A stretch of 64,000 nt of DNA from the NCBI RefSeq assembly GCF_945906775.1, contig NZ_CAMDRE010000001.1:2666001-2730000 (forward strand). Direction: 5' to 3'. A program made the translations under genes and the position numbers. This document shows positions 1 through 8,888 of this stretch, piece after piece. A model generated the notes under the pieces. It had not been told where the DNA came from and ran no database searches. It saw only the letters and a program-made list of their open reading frames with translations. Each line of letters opens with the position of its first letter. Position 1 is the stretch's first letter. The DNA comes from Citrobacter sp. Marseille-Q6884. GTDB taxonomy: Bacteria > Pseudomonadota > Gammaproteobacteria > Enterobacterales > Enterobacteriaceae.

Positions 1-33
1 ACTGTATGACATCATACCGGGTTTGGGCTGACA

Positions 34-61
34 AAATTAAAAAGGAGAGCGATTGCTCTCC
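34..61 (-). terminator. Rho-independent terminator of ybgS
   Basis: A 7-bp perfect stem (GGAGAGC/GCTCTCC, loop of 4) lies 24 bases beyond the ybgS stop. Read on the minus strand it is followed by a run of T residues. Confidence 0.8.
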
Positions 62-84
62 CGTTATTAGCCATATTTTCAGCT

Positions 85-453
85 TTACTGGCTGGTGCCA
101 TCCGTTTTGGTATCAACATCATTGTTGATGTCGCTTCCTACCTTTTTATTCACATCCGGACAACGACCGTCTTTACACATCGAGTTTTTATGTACCTCGT
201 CTTTTGTCATTCCTTCATGGTTCATTGATGAACCGTTCGGGTGCAGCATGGTGCCCCCCGAATTGATTTTATTGTTATCGACGTTATTCGGCGCAACGTT
301 TTCTCGTGCATCCGGGGCCGTTTGGCCTGCATCCGCCGAAGAATTTGCTTGTCCATTATTGGACTGCGTGGTTGTCTCTGCTGCCAGTGCCGCGCCGCTG
401 GCGAGGGTGAGGGTGGCAGTCAGGAAAAGTGAGGCCAGCTTTGTCATTTGCAT
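85..453 (-). CDS. ybgS: YbgS, small secreted Asn/Asp-rich protein
   Basis: The 122-residue product has a clear Sec signal peptide: residues 1-24 contain a hydrophobic core and end in an ALA cleavage motif. The mature part of about 98 residues is low-complexity, rich in Asn, Asp, Gly and Thr, with two cysteines (93 and 98) near the C-terminus. Wording and position next to aroG match E. coli YbgS (126 aa), a putative periplasmic protein of unknown function. The ATG at 453 is preceded by an AGGAGC ribosome site; a second in-frame ATG lies two codons inside. It is transcribed away from aroG, alone, and ends at its own terminator. The family name is sure, the function is not known. Confidence 0.93.
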   Translation of the reverse strand: MQMTKLASLFLTATLTLASGAALAAETTTQSNNGQANSSADAGQTAPDARENVAPNNVDNNKINSGGTMLHPNGSSMNHEGMTKDEVHKNSMCKDGRCPDVNKKVGSDINNDVDTKTDGTSQ

Positions 454-682
454 AATATGCTCCTGTTATGGTCGATATGTCGGATAACCTCTTCCAACAG
501 TGCATGTGCCAGTTAAATCCTCAGAGAGTGGTTAAATATTTCAGTATGAAAATTAAAACCAGCATAGAATATTGAATTAAATGAAAAAATAAGTTGTTGC
601 AGTTAAAAATTGTAGTTTAGATCTCGTTTTTCGCTACTTTATTGCGTTTTTTCGGTTGATTCCAGGATTAATCCGTCCAAAG

Positions 683-700
683 TGTAAAACCCCGTTTACA
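683..700. promoter_or_regulatory. TyrR box upstream of aroG
   Basis: TGTAAA-N6-TTTACA is an exact match to the TyrR strong-box consensus. In E. coli the aroG promoter is repressed by TyrR with phenylalanine or tryptophan at a box in this position. The right half, TTTACA, can double as a -35 with an AT-rich -10 near 716-723. The 317-bp gap from ybgS to aroG holds this promoter, the ybgS promoter and AT-rich DNA with no other gene. Confidence 0.88.
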
Positions 701-770
701 CTTTATGACTGAAGATATAGATTGGAGGGATTGCATTCATTTATATAAGTATGGCAACGCTGGAAAAATC

Positions 771-1823
771 ATGAATTATCAGAACGACGATTTACGCATT
801 AAAGAGATCAACGAGTTATTACCGCCAGTCGCACTGTTGGAAAAATTCCCCGCTACTGAAAATGCCGCAAACACGGTAGCCCATGCCCGCAAAGCGATTC
901 ATAAAATTCTGAAAGGAAGCGACGATCGTTTGCTGGTCGTCATTGGGCCATGCTCAATTCATGATCCGGCAGCCGCGAAAGAGTATGCTTCTCGCCTGCT
1001 GGCATTGCGTGAAGAGTTAAAAGACGAACTTGAAATTGTGATGCGCGTCTATTTTGAAAAGCCGCGTACCACTGTGGGTTGGAAAGGGCTCATTAACGAT
1101 CCGCATATGGACGGCAGCTTCCAGATCAACGACGGCCTGCGTATTGCGCGTAAGTTACTGCTGGATATCAACGATAGCGGCTTGCCGGCGGCAGGTGAAT
1201 TCCTGGATATGATCACCCCACAGTATCTCGCTGATCTGATGAGCTGGGGCGCAATCGGAGCGCGTACAACAGAGTCTCAGGTTCACCGTGAGCTGGCGTC
1301 AGGGCTTTCTTGTCCGGTTGGTTTTAAAAACGGTACTGATGGCACAATCAAAGTTGCCATTGATGCTATCAACGCCGCAGGTGCGCCGCATTGTTTCCTG
1401 TCTGTGACCAAATGGGGTCATTCCGCGATTGTGAATACCAGTGGTAATGGCGATTGCCATATCATTTTGCGCGGCGGCAAAGAGCCGAATTACAGTGCCC
1501 AACACGTTGCTGACGTGAAAGAAGGGCTGGTCAAAGCGGGTCTCTCTCCGCAGGTTATGATCGACTTCAGCCATGCGAACTCCAGCAAGCAGTTCAAAAA
1601 GCAGATGGATGTTGCCAAAGACGTTTGCGGACAGGTTGCTGGTGGTGAAAAAGCGATTATTGGCGTGATGATTGAAAGTCATCTGGTGGAAGGTAACCAG
1701 AACCCGGATAACGGTGAACCGCTGACCTACGGTAAGAGCATTACCGATGCCTGCATTGGCTGGGAAGACACGGATGCGGTGTTGCGTCAGCTGGCGAATG
1801 CGGTTAAAGCGCGTCGCGGCTAA
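771..1823 (+). CDS. aroG: Phe-sensitive DAHP synthase AroG
   Basis: This enzyme condenses phosphoenolpyruvate and erythrose 4-phosphate to 3-deoxy-D-arabino-heptulosonate 7-phosphate, the first step of the shikimate pathway, in the cytosol. The 350-residue product equals E. coli AroG in length. It carries the metal-ligand Cys61 in the IGPCSIHDP motif and the EKPRTTVGWKG active-site stretch (Lys97, Arg99). The frame is open 22 codons further up (to 705), but those codons overlap the promoter, so the start at MNYQND is chosen; its ribosome site is weak. It stands alone, controlled by the TyrR box about 70 bp upstream, and meets gpmA at a shared terminator. The Phe-sensitive assignment rests on overall similarity to AroG rather than AroF or AroH. 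Confidence 0.97.
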   Translation: MNYQNDDLRIKEINELLPPVALLEKFPATENAANTVAHARKAIHKILKGSDDRLLVVIGPCSIHDPAAAKEYASRLLALREELKDELEIVMRVYFEKPRTTVGWKGLINDPHMDGSFQINDGLRIARKLLLDINDSGLPAAGEFLDMITPQYLADLMSWGAIGARTTESQVHRELASGLSCPVGFKNGTDGTIKVAIDAINAAGAPHCFLSVTKWGHSAIVNTSGNGDCHIILRGGKEPNYSAQHVADVKEGLVKAGLSPQVMIDFSHANSSKQFKKQMDVAKDVCGQVAGGEKAIIGVMIESHLVEGNQNPDNGEPLTYGKSITDACIGWEDTDAVLRQLANAVKARRG

Positions 1824-1844
1824 GGATTTAGCTTCACTGAGAAT

Positions 1845-1873
1845 AAAAAAGCGTGGATTTTCCACGCTTTTCT
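1845..1873. terminator. Bidirectional terminator between aroG and gpmA
   Basis: AAAAAAGCGTGGA-TTT-TCCACGCTTTT has a 7-bp GC-rich stem with A residues before and T residues after, so it works in either direction between two convergent genes. Confidence 0.88.
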
Positions 1874-1889
1874 ATTTAAGGCGAAGAAA

Positions 1890-2642
1890 TTACTTCGCTT
1901 TGCCCTGGTTGGCGACGGCCGCCGCTTTAGCTGCGATCTCGTCAGCATTACCCAGATAGTAATGTTTGATCGGCTTGAAGTTTTCATCGAACTCATACAC
2001 CAGCGGTACACCGGTCGGAATATTCAGTTCAAGAATTTCATCTTCGCCCATATTATCCAGGTATTTCACCAGCGCGCGCAGAGAGTTACCGTGAGCGGCA
2101 ATAATCACGCGCTCACCGCTCTTCATACGCGGCAGAATGGTTTCGTTCCAGTAAGGGATAACGCGGTCAATGGTCAGCGCCAGGCTTTCAGTTACCGGCA
2201 ACTCTTTATCGGTCAACTGCGCATAACGCGGATCGTGACCCGGGTAGCGTTCGTCATCTTTGGTCAATTCCGGCGGCGTGACGGCAAAGCCACGACGCCA
2301 CTGCTTAACCTGTTCGTCGCCATATTTTTCTGCGGTTTCAGCTTTGTTCAGACCCTGCAGCGCGCCGTAATGGCGTTCGTTCAGTTTCCAGGATTTTTCA
2401 ACCGGCAACCAGGCCTGATCCAGTTCATCCAGCACATTCCACAGGGTATGGATGGCACGTTTCAGCACAGAGGTATAAGCAAAATCGAAACTGTAGCCTT
2501 CCTCTTTCAGCAGTTTACCTGCCGCTTTTGCTTCGCCTACGCCTTTCTCGGACAGATCAACATCGTACCAACCGGTAAAGCGGTTTTCGTTGTTCCACTG
2601 ACTTTCACCGTGACGTACCAGAACCAGCTTCGTTACAGCCAT
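1890..2642 (-). CDS. gpmA: 2,3-BPG-dependent phosphoglycerate mutase GpmA
   Basis: GpmA interconverts 3- and 2-phosphoglycerate in glycolysis and gluconeogenesis by way of a phosphohistidine. The 250-residue product matches E. coli GpmA in length. The RHGESQWN motif places the catalytic His at residue 11, and the second histidine sits in the AAHGNSLRALVKYL block. The frame extends 7 codons upstream, but AGGAGTG at a proper distance supports MAVTKL as the start. A Fur-type box lies about 30 bp upstream, consistent with iron-linked expression reported for E. coli gpmA. It is monocistronic and convergent with aroG. Confidence 0.97.
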   Translation of the reverse strand: MAVTKLVLVRHGESQWNNENRFTGWYDVDLSEKGVGEAKAAGKLLKEEGYSFDFAYTSVLKRAIHTLWNVLDELDQAWLPVEKSWKLNERHYGALQGLNKAETAEKYGDEQVKQWRRGFAVTPPELTKDDERYPGHDPRYAQLTDKELPVTESLALTIDRVIPYWNETILPRMKSGERVIIAAHGNSLRALVKYLDNMGEDEILELNIPTGVPLVYEFDENFKPIKHYYLGNADEIAAKAAAVANQGKAK

Positions 2643-2670
2643 ACACTCACTCCTATAAATCATATTGAAT

Positions 2671-2688
2671 GATAATAATTCTCATTAT
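2671..2688. promoter_or_regulatory. Fur box upstream of gpmA
   Basis: GATAATAATTCTCATTAT follows the 19-bp Fur consensus (GATAATGATAATCATTATC) closely. gpmA has been reported as a Fur target in E. coli. Binding here is inferred. Confidence 0.75.
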
Positions 2689-2827
2689 ATTGCCGTAATG
2701 CGCCAGCGGCAATGCTTACGCATAACCATAGCGAAAATAGCGACACAGTGTAAGGTTCTTGTGAACTCAAGGTTGCGATTTTGTCTTTAAGTGGTGCGAT
2801 TTTGAGCGGGGCAGGGAGGGGACGAGC

Positions 2828-2855
2828 AATAAACCCGATGGCTTGCGTCATCGGG
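2828..2855 (-). terminator. Terminator of the gal operon
   Basis: On the minus strand CCCGATG-(8)-CATCGGG is followed by TTTATT, 18 bases after the galM stop. Confidence 0.75.
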
Positions 2856-2872
2856 CTTGTCACGGTGCACTA

Positions 2873-3913
2873 TCAGGCAGGTATAAACCGATACTCAGTC
2901 ACGCTGGTGTACTCCTCGCCAGGACGCAGTAAGCAGTCTGGCTGAGGCCATTCAGGATGGTTCGGGCTGTCTGGTAGGAACTCACTTTCCAGTGCCAGTC
3001 CTTGCCAGTCGGCGTACGCTTCAGGTCCACGAGAGGGAGTGCCACCGAGGAAATTCCCGGAGTAGAACTGCAATGCCGGAGCCGAGGTGTAGACCTCCAT
3101 CTGCAGTTTTTCATCCTGCGACCACAGGTGAGCGGCAGGTTTACGGGCATCACCTTGTGCCTGTAGCAAGAAGGCGTGGTCGTAACCTTTCACCTTACGC
3201 TGGTCATCATCGGCCAGGAACTGGCTGTCGATGACTTTGGGTGTACGGAAATCGAAAGAGGTACCTGCTACCGATTTCAGCCCGTCGCGCGGGATCCCTG
3301 TCTCATCAACCGGCAGATACGTATCGGCCAGGATCTGCAGCTTATGCTGGCGGATATCGGTTTTGTCACCGTCGAGATTAAAATAAACGTGATTCGTTAA
3401 ATTCACCGGGCACGGTTTATTCACCGTCGCACGGTAGGTGATCGAAATACGATTATCGTCAGTCAGGCGGTACTGTGCCGTCGCGCAAAGATGGCCAGGG
3501 AAGCCCTGATCGCCATCGTCTGATGTTAAGGCAAACAGCACCTGGCGGTCGTTCTGATTCACTATCTGCCAGCGGCGTTTGTCGAAACCGTCGGGCCCGC
3601 CATGCAGCTGGTTTTCACCCTGGCTTGGCAGTAATTCAATGGTTTCGCCTGCAAAAGTATACCGACTGTTCGCGATACGGTTAGCGTAACGGCCAATCGA
3701 TGCGCCAAGAAACGCAGACTGATTCGGGTATTGCTCCGGGCTGGTACAGCCGAGTAGCGCTTCGCGAACGCTACCATCGCTGAGTGGGACGCGCGCAGAC
3801 AAAAGCGTTGCGCCCCAATCCATTAGGGTAACGACCATCCCTGCGTCATTCCGCAGGGTTAGCAGTCGAAACGGCTGGCCATCGGGGGCCAGTACGGGAA
3901 TTTCGTTTAGCAC
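2873..3913 (-). CDS. galM: Galactose mutarotase (aldose 1-epimerase) GalM
   Basis: GalM interconverts alpha and beta anomers of galactose so that the alpha form reaches GalK. The 346-residue length equals E. coli GalM. The catalytic acid lies in LTNHVYFNL (His175) and the catalytic base in ALESEFLPDSP (Glu309), both at the family positions. It is the last gene of galETKM. Its start overlaps the end of galK by 7 bp, so translation is probably coupled. A terminator follows closely. Confidence 0.97.
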   Translation of the reverse strand: MLNEIPVLAPDGQPFRLLTLRNDAGMVVTLMDWGATLLSARVPLSDGSVREALLGCTSPEQYPNQSAFLGASIGRYANRIANSRYTFAGETIELLPSQGENQLHGGPDGFDKRRWQIVNQNDRQVLFALTSDDGDQGFPGHLCATAQYRLTDDNRISITYRATVNKPCPVNLTNHVYFNLDGDKTDIRQHKLQILADTYLPVDETGIPRDGLKSVAGTSFDFRTPKVIDSQFLADDDQRKVKGYDHAFLLQAQGDARKPAAHLWSQDEKLQMEVYTSAPALQFYSGNFLGGTPSRGPEAYADWQGLALESEFLPDSPNHPEWPQPDCLLRPGEEYTSVTEYRFIPA

Positions 3914-5055
3914 TGTCCGGCTCCTTGTGAAGGTTTGCAGACATAGAACGTTTCTTTGATACCGGTTTTCGCTTCGTACTGTGTGGCGACAGCCTGCTGG
4001 ACAGCAGGAACCAACGCTTGCGGAATCAGCGCCACAATGCAGCCACCGAAACCACCACCCGTCATGCGCACACCGCCTTGATCACCAATGGTCGCTTTGA
4101 CAATCTCAACCAGCGTATCAATTTGCGGTACGGTAATTTCGAAATCATCGCGCATGGAGGCGTGAGATTCCGCCATCAGCTGACCCATGCGCAGTAGGTC
4201 GCCTTTCTCCAGCGCTTCTGCGGCTTCAACGGTACGGGCATTTTCAGTCAGCACATGGCGAACACGTTTGGCAACGATCGGATCCAGCTCGTGTGCGACG
4301 GCGTTAAATGCCTCCAGGCTGACATCACGCAGCGCGGGCTGCTGGAAGAAACGTGCACCTGTTTCACATTGTTCGCGGCGGGTGTTGTACTCACTGCCCA
4401 CCAGCGTACGTTTAAAGTTACTGTTGATGATGACCACCGCCACACCTTCAGGCATGGAGACCGCTTTGGTGCCCAGTGTGCGACAGTCGATCAGCAGCGC
4501 ATGATCTTTCTTGCCAAGAGCAGAGATCAACTGGTCCATAATCCCGCAGTTACAGCCGACAAACTGGTTTTCAGCTTCCTGACCGTTAAGGGCGATTTGC
4601 GCGCCATCGAGCGGCAGATGAAAAAGCTGCTGGAATACCGTTCCCACCGCCACTTCCAGCGAAGCCGAAGAACTTAAGCCTGCCCCTTGCGGTACGTTGC
4701 CGCTGATCACAAGATCCGCACCACCAAAAGCGCTATTGCGTTTTTGCAGATGCTTCACCACGCCACGCACATAGTTTGACCACTGTTGGCTGTCGTGGGC
4801 GATAATCGGCGCATCAAGAGAAAACTCATCAATCTGATTATCGTAGTCAGCGGCAATAACGCGAACTTTACGATCTTCACGCGCCGCACAACTGATGACA
4901 GTTTGGTAGTCAATTGCGCAAGGCAGGACGAAACCGTCGTTATAATCGGTATGTTCGCCGATCAGATTTACGCGACCAGGTGCCTGAATAGTATGGGTTG
5001 CAGGGTAGCCAAACGTTTCAGCAAACAGAGATTGTGTTTTTTCTTTCAGACTCAT
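3907..5055 (-). CDS. galK: Galactokinase GalK
   Basis: GalK phosphorylates alpha-D-galactose with ATP to galactose 1-phosphate, the entry step of the Leloir pathway. It is a GHMP-superfamily kinase of 382 residues, as in E. coli. The galactose-binding signature is PGRVNLIGEHTDYNDG (about residues 26-41). The ATP-binding GHMP motif is VPQGAGLSSSASLE (mid-protein), and the C-terminal motif is MTGGGFGGCIVAL. It lies 3 bases after galT and overlaps galM by 7 bp within the operon. Confidence 0.98.
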   Translation of the reverse strand: MSLKEKTQSLFAETFGYPATHTIQAPGRVNLIGEHTDYNDGFVLPCAIDYQTVISCAAREDRKVRVIAADYDNQIDEFSLDAPIIAHDSQQWSNYVRGVVKHLQKRNSAFGGADLVISGNVPQGAGLSSSASLEVAVGTVFQQLFHLPLDGAQIALNGQEAENQFVGCNCGIMDQLISALGKKDHALLIDCRTLGTKAVSMPEGVAVVIINSNFKRTLVGSEYNTRREQCETGARFFQQPALRDVSLEAFNAVAHELDPIVAKRVRHVLTENARTVEAAEALEKGDLLRMGQLMAESHASMRDDFEITVPQIDTLVEIVKATIGDQGGVRMTGGGFGGCIVALIPQALVPAVQQAVATQYEAKTGIKETFYVCKPSQGAGQC

Positions 5056-5058
5056 TAT

Positions 5059-6105
5059 TTAAACTCCGGATTCGCGAAAATGGATGTCGCTGACTGCCCG
5101 CAGACGTTCAGCGGCTTGTTCTGCCGTCAGGTCGCGCTGGGTTTCCGCCAGCATTTCATAACCGACCATAAATTTACGCACGGTTGCGGAACGCAGCAGC
5201 GGCGGATAAAAGTGTGCATGCAACTGCCAGTGTTCATTCTCTTCGCCATTAAATGGCGCACCGTGCCAACCCATTGAGTAAGGAAATGAGCACTGGAACA
5301 GGTTATCGTAACGACTGGTCAATTTTTTCAGCGCCAGCGCCAGGTCAGCACGTTGCGCGTCGGTCAAATCGGTAATACGCAATACATGTGTTTTCGGTAG
5401 CAGCAGCGTTTCGAACGGCCATGCCGCCCAGTAAGGCACTACCGCCAGCCAGTGTTCGGTTTCCACCACCGTGCGGCTACCATCAGCCCGTTCACGCTGG
5501 ACATAATCGACCAGCATGGGGGATCCCTGTTCAGCGAAGTACGCTTTTTGCAGACGATCTTCACGCTCGGCTTCGTTGGGCAGGAAACTGTTGGCCCAAA
5601 TTTGACCGTGCGGATGCGGGTTCGAGCACCCCATCGCAGCGCCTTTATTTTCAAACACCTGCACCCAGGGATAGGTTTTACCCAGATCCGCCGTTTGTTC
5701 TTGCCAGGTTTTGACGATTTCCGTCAGGGCAGGCACGCTAAGCTCTGGCAACGTTTTGCTGTGGTCCGGCGAGAAGCAAATCACGCGACTGGTTCCACGA
5801 GCGCTTTGGCAGCGCATCAACGGATCATGACTGTCCGGCGCGTCCGGGGTATCGGACATCAGAGCCGCAAAGTCGTTAGTAAAAACGTAGGTACCCGCGT
5901 AATTCGGATTTTTGTCGCCGGTCACGCGCGTATTGCCTGCGCACAGGAAGCAGTCAGGATCATGAGCGGGCAGAACCTGCTTAGACGGCGTTTCCTGCGC
6001 CCCTTGCCAGGGGCGTTTGGCGCGATGCGGCGAAACGAGGATCCACTGCCCGGTGAGCGGGTTAAAGCGGCGATGTGGATGATCGACGGGATTAAATTGG
6101 GTCAT
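5059..6105 (-). CDS. galT: Galactose-1-phosphate uridylyltransferase GalT
   Basis: GalT swaps UMP between UDP-glucose and galactose 1-phosphate by way of a uridylyl-histidine. The 348-residue product has the HPHGQIW motif with His164 and nucleophile His166. The zinc-ligand pattern Cys52, Cys55, His115, His164 of the E. coli enzyme is intact. It is second in the operon, 9 bp after galE and 3 bp before galK. Confidence 0.98.
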   Translation of the reverse strand: MTQFNPVDHPHRRFNPLTGQWILVSPHRAKRPWQGAQETPSKQVLPAHDPDCFLCAGNTRVTGDKNPNYAGTYVFTNDFAALMSDTPDAPDSHDPLMRCQSARGTSRVICFSPDHSKTLPELSVPALTEIVKTWQEQTADLGKTYPWVQVFENKGAAMGCSNPHPHGQIWANSFLPNEAEREDRLQKAYFAEQGSPMLVDYVQRERADGSRTVVETEHWLAVVPYWAAWPFETLLLPKTHVLRITDLTDAQRADLALALKKLTSRYDNLFQCSFPYSMGWHGAPFNGEENEHWQLHAHFYPPLLRSATVRKFMVGYEMLAETQRDLTAEQAAERLRAVSDIHFRESGV

Positions 6106-6114
6106 GACAAATCC

Positions 6115-7131
6115 TTAGTCCGGGTATCCCTGCGGGTGGCGTGACTGCCAGTGCCAGGTGTCTTGTGCCATTTCGTCCAGCGTGCGGGTAACACGCCAGT
6201 TCAATTCACGGTCAGCTTTGCTGGCATCAGCCCAGTAGGCAGGCAGATCGCCGTCACGACGCGGTGCGAAATGGTAGTTAACAGGTTTACCGCAGGCTTT
6301 ACTGAAGGCGTTGACGACGTCCAGCACGCTGCTACCGACGCCCGCACCCAGGTTATAAATATGCACGCCCTGAATGCCCGCCAGTTTTTCCATGGCGACA
6401 ACATGGCCGTCAGCCAAATCCATCACATGGATATAATCACGCACGCCGGTGCCATCTTCGGTAGGGTAGTCGTTGCCAAATACCGCGAGAGAGTCGCGGC
6501 GACCAACGGCAACCTGGGCGATGTAAGGCATCAGGTTATTTGGAATGCCTTGCGGATCTTCGCCCATATCCCCTGACGGATGTGCGCCAACCGGATTGAA
6601 GTAACGCAACAGGGCAATGCTCCAGTCTGGCTGTGCTTTTTGCAGATCGGTCAGGATCTGTTCAACCATCAGTTTACTTTTACCGTATGGGCTTTGCGGC
6701 GTACCGGTGGGGAAGCTTTCAACGTAAGGGATTTGCGGTTGATCGCCATAGACTGTCGCTGAGGAGCTGAAGATAAAGTTCTTCACGTTGGCGGCGCGCA
6801 TAGCGTTGACCAGACGTAGAGTACCGTTGACGTTGTTGTCATAGTACTCCAGCGGTTTAGCAACGGATTCCCCCACGGCCTTCAGACCGGCAAAGTGAAT
6901 GACCGTGTCGATGGCATGATCGTGCAGAATTTCGGTAATCAATGCTTCGTTACGGATATCGCCTTCAATGAAAGTCGGATGCTTTCCACCTAAACGCTCA
7001 ATAACGGGCAGGACGCTGCGCTTACTGTTGCAGAGGTTATCAAGGATGACGACATCGTGACCGTTTTTCAGTAACTGCACACAAGTGTGGCTTCCAATGT
7101 AACCGCTACCACCTGTAACCAATACTCTCAT
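6115..7131 (-). CDS. galE: UDP-glucose 4-epimerase GalE
   Basis: GalE interconverts UDP-galactose and UDP-glucose with bound NAD+. It is a 338-residue extended short-chain dehydrogenase. The Rossmann motif is GGSGYIGSHT (7-16), the catalytic set is Ser124 and YGKSK (Tyr149, Lys153). The frame is open for 14 more codons, but those run through the promoter; the start at MRVLVTG has a GGAGC ribosome site. It is the first gene of the operon, and the internal GalR operator OI lies within its first codons. Confidence 0.98.
   Translation of the reverse strand: MRVLVTGGSGYIGSHTCVQLLKNGHDVVILDNLCNSKRSVLPVIERLGGKHPTFIEGDIRNEALITEILHDHAIDTVIHFAGLKAVGESVAKPLEYYDNNVNGTLRLVNAMRAANVKNFIFSSSATVYGDQPQIPYVESFPTGTPQSPYGKSKLMVEQILTDLQKAQPDWSIALLRYFNPVGAHPSGDMGEDPQGIPNNLMPYIAQVAVGRRDSLAVFGNDYPTEDGTGVRDYIHVMDLADGHVVAMEKLAGIQGVHIYNLGAGVGSSVLDVVNAFSKACGKPVNYHFAPRRDGDLPAYWADASKADRELNWRVTRTLDEMAQDTWHWQSRHPQGYPD
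7097..7112. promoter_or_regulatory. Internal gal operator OI
   Basis: On the minus strand GTGGTAGCGGTTACAT matches the E. coli internal GalR/GalS operator and lies at galE codons 7-12. Together with OE it allows GalR-mediated DNA looping in E. coli. Confidence 0.85.
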
Positions 7132-7162
7132 AATTCGCTCCGTTAAGCCTATGCTATGCAAT

Positions 7163-7225
7163 AACCATAGCATATCAAAGATGCGAAAAGTGTGACATGG
7201 AATAAATTAGTGGAATCGTTTACAC
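7163..7225 (-). promoter_or_regulatory. gal promoter region: P1/P2 -10s, CRP site, operator OE
   Basis: On the minus strand the E. coli arrangement is kept in order. OE (GTGTAAACGATTCCAC, 7210-7225) is followed by the CRP site around TGTGA at 7191-7195. The overlapping -10 elements TATGCT (P2) and TATGGT (P1) lie at 7164-7174. Expected regulation is GalR/GalS repression, and CRP-cAMP activation of P1 with repression of P2. Confidence 0.88.
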
Positions 7226-7311
7226 TTCGGCATTTTCACAAAGCTTTATCAATTATTCTTTATTAAATCATGACATTACGTGATGGTTTTGCTTTTTATC
7301 TGAAAAGGGCG

Positions 7312-7338
7312 GTAAGAAATGGGCGCATTCACGCGCCC
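7312..7338 (-). terminator. Probable terminator of modF
   Basis: A GGGCGC/GCGCCC stem with a 6-base loop lies about 10 bases after the modF stop and is followed on the minus strand by ATTTCTT. The T-tract is short. Confidence 0.55.
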
Positions 7339-7348
7339 CGAATGAAAA

Positions 7349-8821
7349 TTAACGCAGGGCTGTCTGCCGATAGGCGTAGATTTCCCCGTCAGGCACAAAC
7401 TCTAGGCGGTGAGTTATACACTCAGGCGCATCTTCAGCATGGTGAGAAACAAACAGCAGTTGCGTTTCGCCTTCACTGATAAGCACATCAACAAAACGGC
7501 GTATCAACTGACGGTTCAGTGGATCCAGCCCTTGTAATGGTTCGTCGAGGATCAGCAGAGTCGGGTGCTTGACCAGCGCACGGACAATCAGCGCCAGCCG
7601 TTGTTGTCCCCAGGAGAGACTATGGAACGGCGCATCCGCTGTGCGTTTATCCATTCCCAGAATGTCTAACCACCCTTGCGCCAGTTTGTGCTGCCTGTCT
7701 GAAACCGCCTGGTAAATACCGATGGAATCAAAGAAGCCCGAGAGAATGACATTGCGCACCGTGGTACTCACCCGGTAATCCAGATGCAGGCTGCTGCTGA
7801 CATAGCCAATATGCTTTTTAATATCCCAGATGGTTTCACCACTGCCACGACGGCGGCCAAACAGAGTCAGGTCGTTGCTGTAGCCTTGCGGATGATCGCC
7901 GGTGATTAAACTGAGGAGGGTCGATTTCCCCGCGCCATTCGGGCCGATAATTTGCCAGTGTTCACCCGGATTTACCTGCCAGCTCAGACGATGGAGAATG
8001 GGGCGATCGTTATATGAGACAACGCCATCCTTAAGCACAATACGCGCTTCATCTGCAGGCAGCCCAAGGCGGACAGAAGGTTCATCAGGCTCGGGGAGGG
8101 TGATGCCTTCCAGTTGTTCGCTATGGGCCAGTTGGGCTATCAATGCCTGTTGTAACAGACCGGTTTTTTCGCCAGTTTCAGTCAACGTGCAATCAGCAAG
8201 AACACCAGCGAACTGTACGAATTCAGGAATTTCATCAAAGCGGTTGAGGACCAGCACCAGCGTATGACCAGCCAGATGTAATGCGGCGAGCAGATCCGCT
8301 AACTGGCCGCGTGACGCAACGTCCAGCCCGTCAAACGGTTCGTCAAGGATGAGCAGATCCGGTTCTGACATCAAGGCCTGGCAAAGCAGCGTTTTACGCG
8401 TTTCACCGGTAGAGAGGTATTTGAAGCGTCTGTCGAGTAAGGCGCTAATCCCGAACTGCTTCGCCAGCGCTGAACAACGACTGGGATCGCTGATCTCAGC
8501 CTGAATAATCTCTGCAGTCGTTCGCCCTGTGTCGTCCTCACCGGGGCTGAGGAGATCGGTGTTATTACGCTGCCATTCGTCGCTGACCAGCTTTTGGAGC
8601 TGCTCAAATGAGAGCCGGGTGATGCGGGTAAACTGGCACTGGCGCTCGCCTTTGAGCAACGGGAGCTCCCCCGCCAGCGCCCGAGCCAGCGCGGATTTTC
8701 CGCTGCCGTTAGATCCAACAAACGCCCAGCTATCACCTGCGTTTAATGTGAACGTATTCAACTGAAGCGTTTTGGTGTCGCTCAGACGAAACGTGCCTTG
8801 CGAAATTTGCAACGATGACAT
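7349..8821 (-). CDS. modF: ModF, tandem ABC ATPase of the mod locus
   Basis: The 490-residue protein has two ABC domains and no membrane segment. The first has Walker A GSNGSGKSA (36-44), an LSTGETRK signature and LLILDEPFDGLD. The second has GPNGAGKSTLLSLI (about residue 295), LSWGQQRLALIVRAL and LLILDEPLQGLDP. E. coli ModF has the same length and lies downstream of modE. It is related to photorepair protein PhrA and its transport role is not settled; it is not the main molybdate ATPase, which is ModC. It follows modE by 67 bp and is probably cotranscribed. Confidence 0.94.
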   Translation of the reverse strand: MSSLQISQGTFRLSDTKTLQLNTFTLNAGDSWAFVGSNGSGKSALARALAGELPLLKGERQCQFTRITRLSFEQLQKLVSDEWQRNNTDLLSPGEDDTGRTTAEIIQAEISDPSRCSALAKQFGISALLDRRFKYLSTGETRKTLLCQALMSEPDLLILDEPFDGLDVASRGQLADLLAALHLAGHTLVLVLNRFDEIPEFVQFAGVLADCTLTETGEKTGLLQQALIAQLAHSEQLEGITLPEPDEPSVRLGLPADEARIVLKDGVVSYNDRPILHRLSWQVNPGEHWQIIGPNGAGKSTLLSLITGDHPQGYSNDLTLFGRRRGSGETIWDIKKHIGYVSSSLHLDYRVSTTVRNVILSGFFDSIGIYQAVSDRQHKLAQGWLDILGMDKRTADAPFHSLSWGQQRLALIVRALVKHPTLLILDEPLQGLDPLNRQLIRRFVDVLISEGETQLLFVSHHAEDAPECITHRLEFVPDGEIYAYRQTALR

Positions 8822-8888
8822 TTTGTATCCCAGTTATTGCAGCGATGAATGACAGGGATACGTGTTCTGCGGGTCGATGTCAATCAAC

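Noticed and set aside
705..770. N-terminal extension of aroG
   Set aside because: The added 22 codons lie next to the TyrR box and promoter; homologues start at MNYQND.
1299..1865. 188-codon minus-strand frame opposite aroG
   Set aside because: Overlaps the bidirectional terminator and conserved aroG codons, with no supporting signal.
1962..2672. 236-codon plus-strand frame opposite gpmA
   Set aside because: Lies fully antisense to a highly conserved gene, without a ribosome site or recognisable motif.
5452..6144. 230-codon plus-strand frame opposite galT
   Set aside because: Pure antisense of a conserved enzyme gene.
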